Of a stretch of DNA of 7,400 nucleotides, positions 5,405-7,400 are shown in pieces; within the stretch, counting starts at the first letter, position 1, and each line of letters starts with the position of its first letter. The notes under the pieces are model-generated. The model was given only the letters and a program-made list of their open reading frames with translations. It did not search any database and was not told where the DNA came from. A program made the position numbers and the translations under genes. Location: the NCBI GenBank assembly GCA_012515365.1, contig JAAYYM010000376.1:1-7400 (forward strand). The letters run 5' to 3'. This DNA comes from Clostridia bacterium (GTDB lineage Bacteria; Bacillota_A; Clostridia; Lachnospirales; Lachnospiraceae).

Positions 5405-7255
5405 TCATTTCAAAAAGGTGTCTGTTACAATTTCATCCTTGCTGACCTCTATGCTGATGCATCCTTTTTCTTTTGTAACTTCATATTTGATATGATGCTG
5501 TTTTAGTCTGTTACAAGTCTCATCAGATGGATGTCCATAACGGTTTTTCTTTCCACATGATATCATCGCAAAATCAGGTGAGAAAACATCAAGCAGTGTA
5601 TCCGATGTACCATTCTTAGAGCCATGGTGAGCAACTTTCAATATGTGAACTACGAAATCACCTTTTTCTTCTATATTTTTTACCTGTTTTTGTTTCTGCC
5701 CTATTCCCTGTTTGATTTCCTTCACTATTTCCTGCTCCACGCCTTGATCTATATCACCTGTAAAGAGTATTTGAAGTTTAGGAGTCGTCATCTGTAGTAC
5801 CATAGATTGAAGATTACGATCCACAATGCCATCCACCGTTGCCACTTGATCACTTCTATCACCCTGATCATCCTCGTCAGCCCGGCCAAGTTGATAAGCA
5901 TCAACTAATGGATGCAGACATTCTATCTTAAGGTCATCGAACTGCAATTCATCTCCTTTTGTAAATCCATATAAAATAACATCTGTTTTCATCGTTGACT
6001 CGTATAGTCGACTTGCATTTTTGTCTGCATCCATCAGACTTTGCTCTTTGTATGGCAACAGGATATTCTTTATCTTGATTTCGCATACTCCGTTATTGAT
6101 CTCTTCCATTGCCTCTAGGATTCCGCTGATATGATCCATATCACAGTGGCTTATAAAGATGTAATCGATCTGTGAAATCCCATTTGCTTTGAGAAAAGGC
6201 ACCATCCTGTATTTCCAGATCTTCTGCGTATCAGTACTTCCTCCGTCGATCAAAATTGTTGGAATCTTTTTTCCCCATATGACAGTGCATTCCCCCTGCC
6301 CGACAGAAAGCATACTTAGACTAAATTCTCCTTGAATGCGCGTAATTAATATCAAAAACACAATCATGTATCCTGCTGCCAAAGTAACAAACAGAATAAA
6401 CTGCTTTTTACGGTATACAGTTTTTTGATCGATGCTTTCATATTCTATATATTTATTGGAACGTTTAAAATGATAGAAACAAAATAATAGCATCAACAGA
6501 ACCAGATCATACAAAATCATTTGCCACAATGTAGGTTTTCCAATGATCCACTGGCTACATGGCAGTGAAAGACTTTTTCTCGATATTTCATCATAAAACA
6601 TAAGAATCCATTGGCAGGGTATTAAAAAGCTTCGTGCCAGCCAAGGGCAGATAAGCCCAAGAATCCCACCTGTAACTCCAAACCCAAACAAAAATACAAC
6701 AAATGGAACAATCAGCAGATTGAGCCAGATCCCATAGATCGGTATCGAATAGTAATTCCACAGAATGATAGGAAGTGTAGCAATCTGAATGCTAAGTCCA
6801 ATCAATACAGCATCAAGAACACCTGTTATCAGATGTAACATACGATAACAATATCTATCCCTCCTTGATCCATACAGTCCGACTCCCGGATCCATCCATG
6901 ATTTATAAAATCTTTTTTGTGCCCGCTCCTGGATTCGTAATTTCACCTCGGCAAATACCGGATATACCAATGCGATTCCCATAATCGCACCAAAGGACAG
7001 CTGGAAACCAGCCTGATATAGGTAAAATGGATGTTCAATCAGTATTGTTACTGCTGCCAGTGACAAAGCAGATAATGTATCATATGTCCTTCCGATGCAA
7101 TCGGCCAAAAGCTGCAAAGAAAACATCATAAGTGCGCGCACGGCGGAGGTGCCAAATCCGGTCATAATGCTGTAAGACAGAATAAGGCATCCACTAATCA
7201 GACTCGAGGAAACATGTCCCAGACCTATTCTTCTAAGCAGTTTGAGCACAGCCAT
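5405..7255 (-). CDS. comEC: ComEC/Rec2-family DNA-uptake protein, truncated at the 5' end
   Basis: ComEC is the inner-membrane channel that takes up single-stranded DNA during transformation. The 616 residues contain the competence membrane domain (about 1-305, including TGFGTSAVRALMM and GFQLSFGA), then an extracytoplasmic metallo-beta-lactamase domain: VGQGE (318-322), IDGG (336-339), HCDMDH (370-375), FTGD (498-501), AHHGS (542-546) and GHP (574-576). The family is usually about 700-800 residues with an N-terminal OB-fold and early helices, which are absent. The same frame continues upstream of the ATG through GLHIATFG, matching the family's SGLHI motif, so the ATG at 7255 is an internal Met without a ribosome site. 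An in-frame TAG at 7304-7306 then ends the frame. It is probably a pseudogene or 5' remnant. An acidic stretch at about 453-473 looks like an extra loop. No terminator is seen before the cad promoter. Confidence 0.85.
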   Translation of the reverse strand: MAVLKLLRRIGLGHVSSSLISGCLILSYSIMTGFGTSAVRALMMFSLQLLADCIGRTYDTLSALSLAAVTILIEHPFYLYQAGFQLSFGAIMGIALVYPVFAEVKLRIQERAQKRFYKSWMDPGVGLYGSRRDRYCYRMLHLITGVLDAVLIGLSIQIATLPIILWNYYSIPIYGIWLNLLIVPFVVFLFGFGVTGGILGLICPWLARSFLIPCQWILMFYDEISRKSLSLPCSQWIIGKPTLWQMILYDLVLLMLLFCFYHFKRSNKYIEYESIDQKTVYRKKQFILFVTLAAGYMIVFLILITRIQGEFSLSMLSVGQGECTVIWGKKIPTILIDGGSTDTQKIWKYRMVPFLKANGISQIDYIFISHCDMDHISGILEAMEEINNGVCEIKIKNILLPYKEQSLMDADKNASRLYESTMKTDVILYGFTKGDELQFDDLKIECLHPLVDAYQLGRADEDDQGDRSDQVATVDGIVDRNLQSMVLQMTTPKLQILFTGDIDQGVEQEIVKEIKQGIGQKQKQVKNIEEKGDFVVHILKVAHHGSKNGTSDTLLDVFSPDFAMISCGKKNRYGHPSDETCNRLKQHHIKYEVTKEKGCISIEVSKDEIVTDTFLK

Positions 7256-7279
7256 CCCAAATGTGGCGATATGAAGTCC

Positions 7280-7400
7280 CGTCTGAATTTCTGCATTTTG
7301 GAACTATGTAAAGAAAGTACTAACTATATGCTTTTTCCATCCCCCACTTCTGATTTTTCAACCCCCTATTATGCATTGGGGTGATGTCTAAAAAAGGCAC
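7280..7400. other. Non-comEC sequence replacing the 5' part of comEC
   Basis: Upstream of the conserved Gly-Leu-His-Ile codons no frame encodes recognisable ComEC sequence, and all three minus-strand frames contain stops. The region has runs of five C at 7341-7345 and 7362-7366. A short plus-strand frame (7271-7384, 37 codons) has no recognisable product. This may be the end of an inserted element or a rearrangement junction; I see no transposase motif in the part visible. Confidence 0.5.
7361..7382. repeat. G/C-run hairpin similar to the left-edge repeat
   Basis: ACCCC (7361-7365) pairs with GGGGT (7378-7382) around a loop containing the palindrome ATGCAT. Its minus-strand reading resembles the CCCC-TGCAT-ATAA-GGGG hairpin of the repeats at 1-124, but in inverted orientation. 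It may belong to the same family of short hairpin repeats. Confidence 0.45.

Noticed and set aside
7271..7384. 37-codon plus-strand frame at the right edge
   Set aside because: It partly overlaps the antisense of comEC, has no ribosome site and no recognisable motif.

Overview
The window looks like accessory and chromosomal DNA from a low-to-moderate-GC Gram-positive anaerobe, most likely a clostridial (Lachnospiraceae-like) member of Bacillota. This is inferred from AT-rich intergenic DNA, strong GGAGG-type ribosome sites, a CadC-type metal sensor, an AbrB/SpoVT-type regulator and a ComEC-type protein. The species cannot be named from sequence alone. Every convincing gene is on the minus strand, so transcription runs from high to low coordinates.

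Right end (5405-7400): the membrane and metallo-beta-lactamase parts of a ComEC/Rec2 DNA-uptake protein. Its reading frame can be followed back only to a Gly-Leu-His-Ile motif near 7279. Upstream lies unrelated sequence with an in-frame stop and a G/C-run hairpin, so the gene appears to have lost its 5' third.

Middle (2181-5350): a heavy-metal resistance operon with its control region visible. A consensus-like promoter (-35 5344-5349, -10 5322-5327) is followed by a 12-2-12 inverted-repeat operator of the SmtB/CadC type (5289-5314) at the predicted start of transcription. Then come a stand-alone heavy-metal-associated (HMA) protein, a Zn/Cd/Pb-type P1B ATPase lacking its own HMA domain, and a CadC-like repressor with both thiolate and alpha5 ligands. 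The repressor gene is followed by a strong terminator-like hairpin. The 3' arm of that hairpin contains the ribosome site of the next gene, a four-helix membrane protein with two His-x13-His pairs that suggest a minimal bis-heme transmembrane electron carrier. The proposed logic is metal-induced derepression, metal capture by the HMA protein and export by the ATPase, with a possible redox membrane protein expressed by readthrough or by relief of hairpin sequestration.

Left part (125-2180): about 465 bases without a convincing gene (1716-2180) contain several inverted repeats. They precede a two-gene unit: an AbrB-type regulator with an A/C-only-encoded N-terminal tail, overlapped by 4 bases by a membrane acyltransferase. 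Four 13-15 base repeats lie directly upstream of the regulator's ribosome site. The unit ends in a good rho-independent terminator (177-218).

Left edge (1-124): three perfect 40-base tandem repeats with internal hairpins.

The most interesting items are the terminator/ribosome-site overlap in front of the putative heme protein, the heme protein's link to the cad operon, and the broken comEC with its unexplained upstream sequence.
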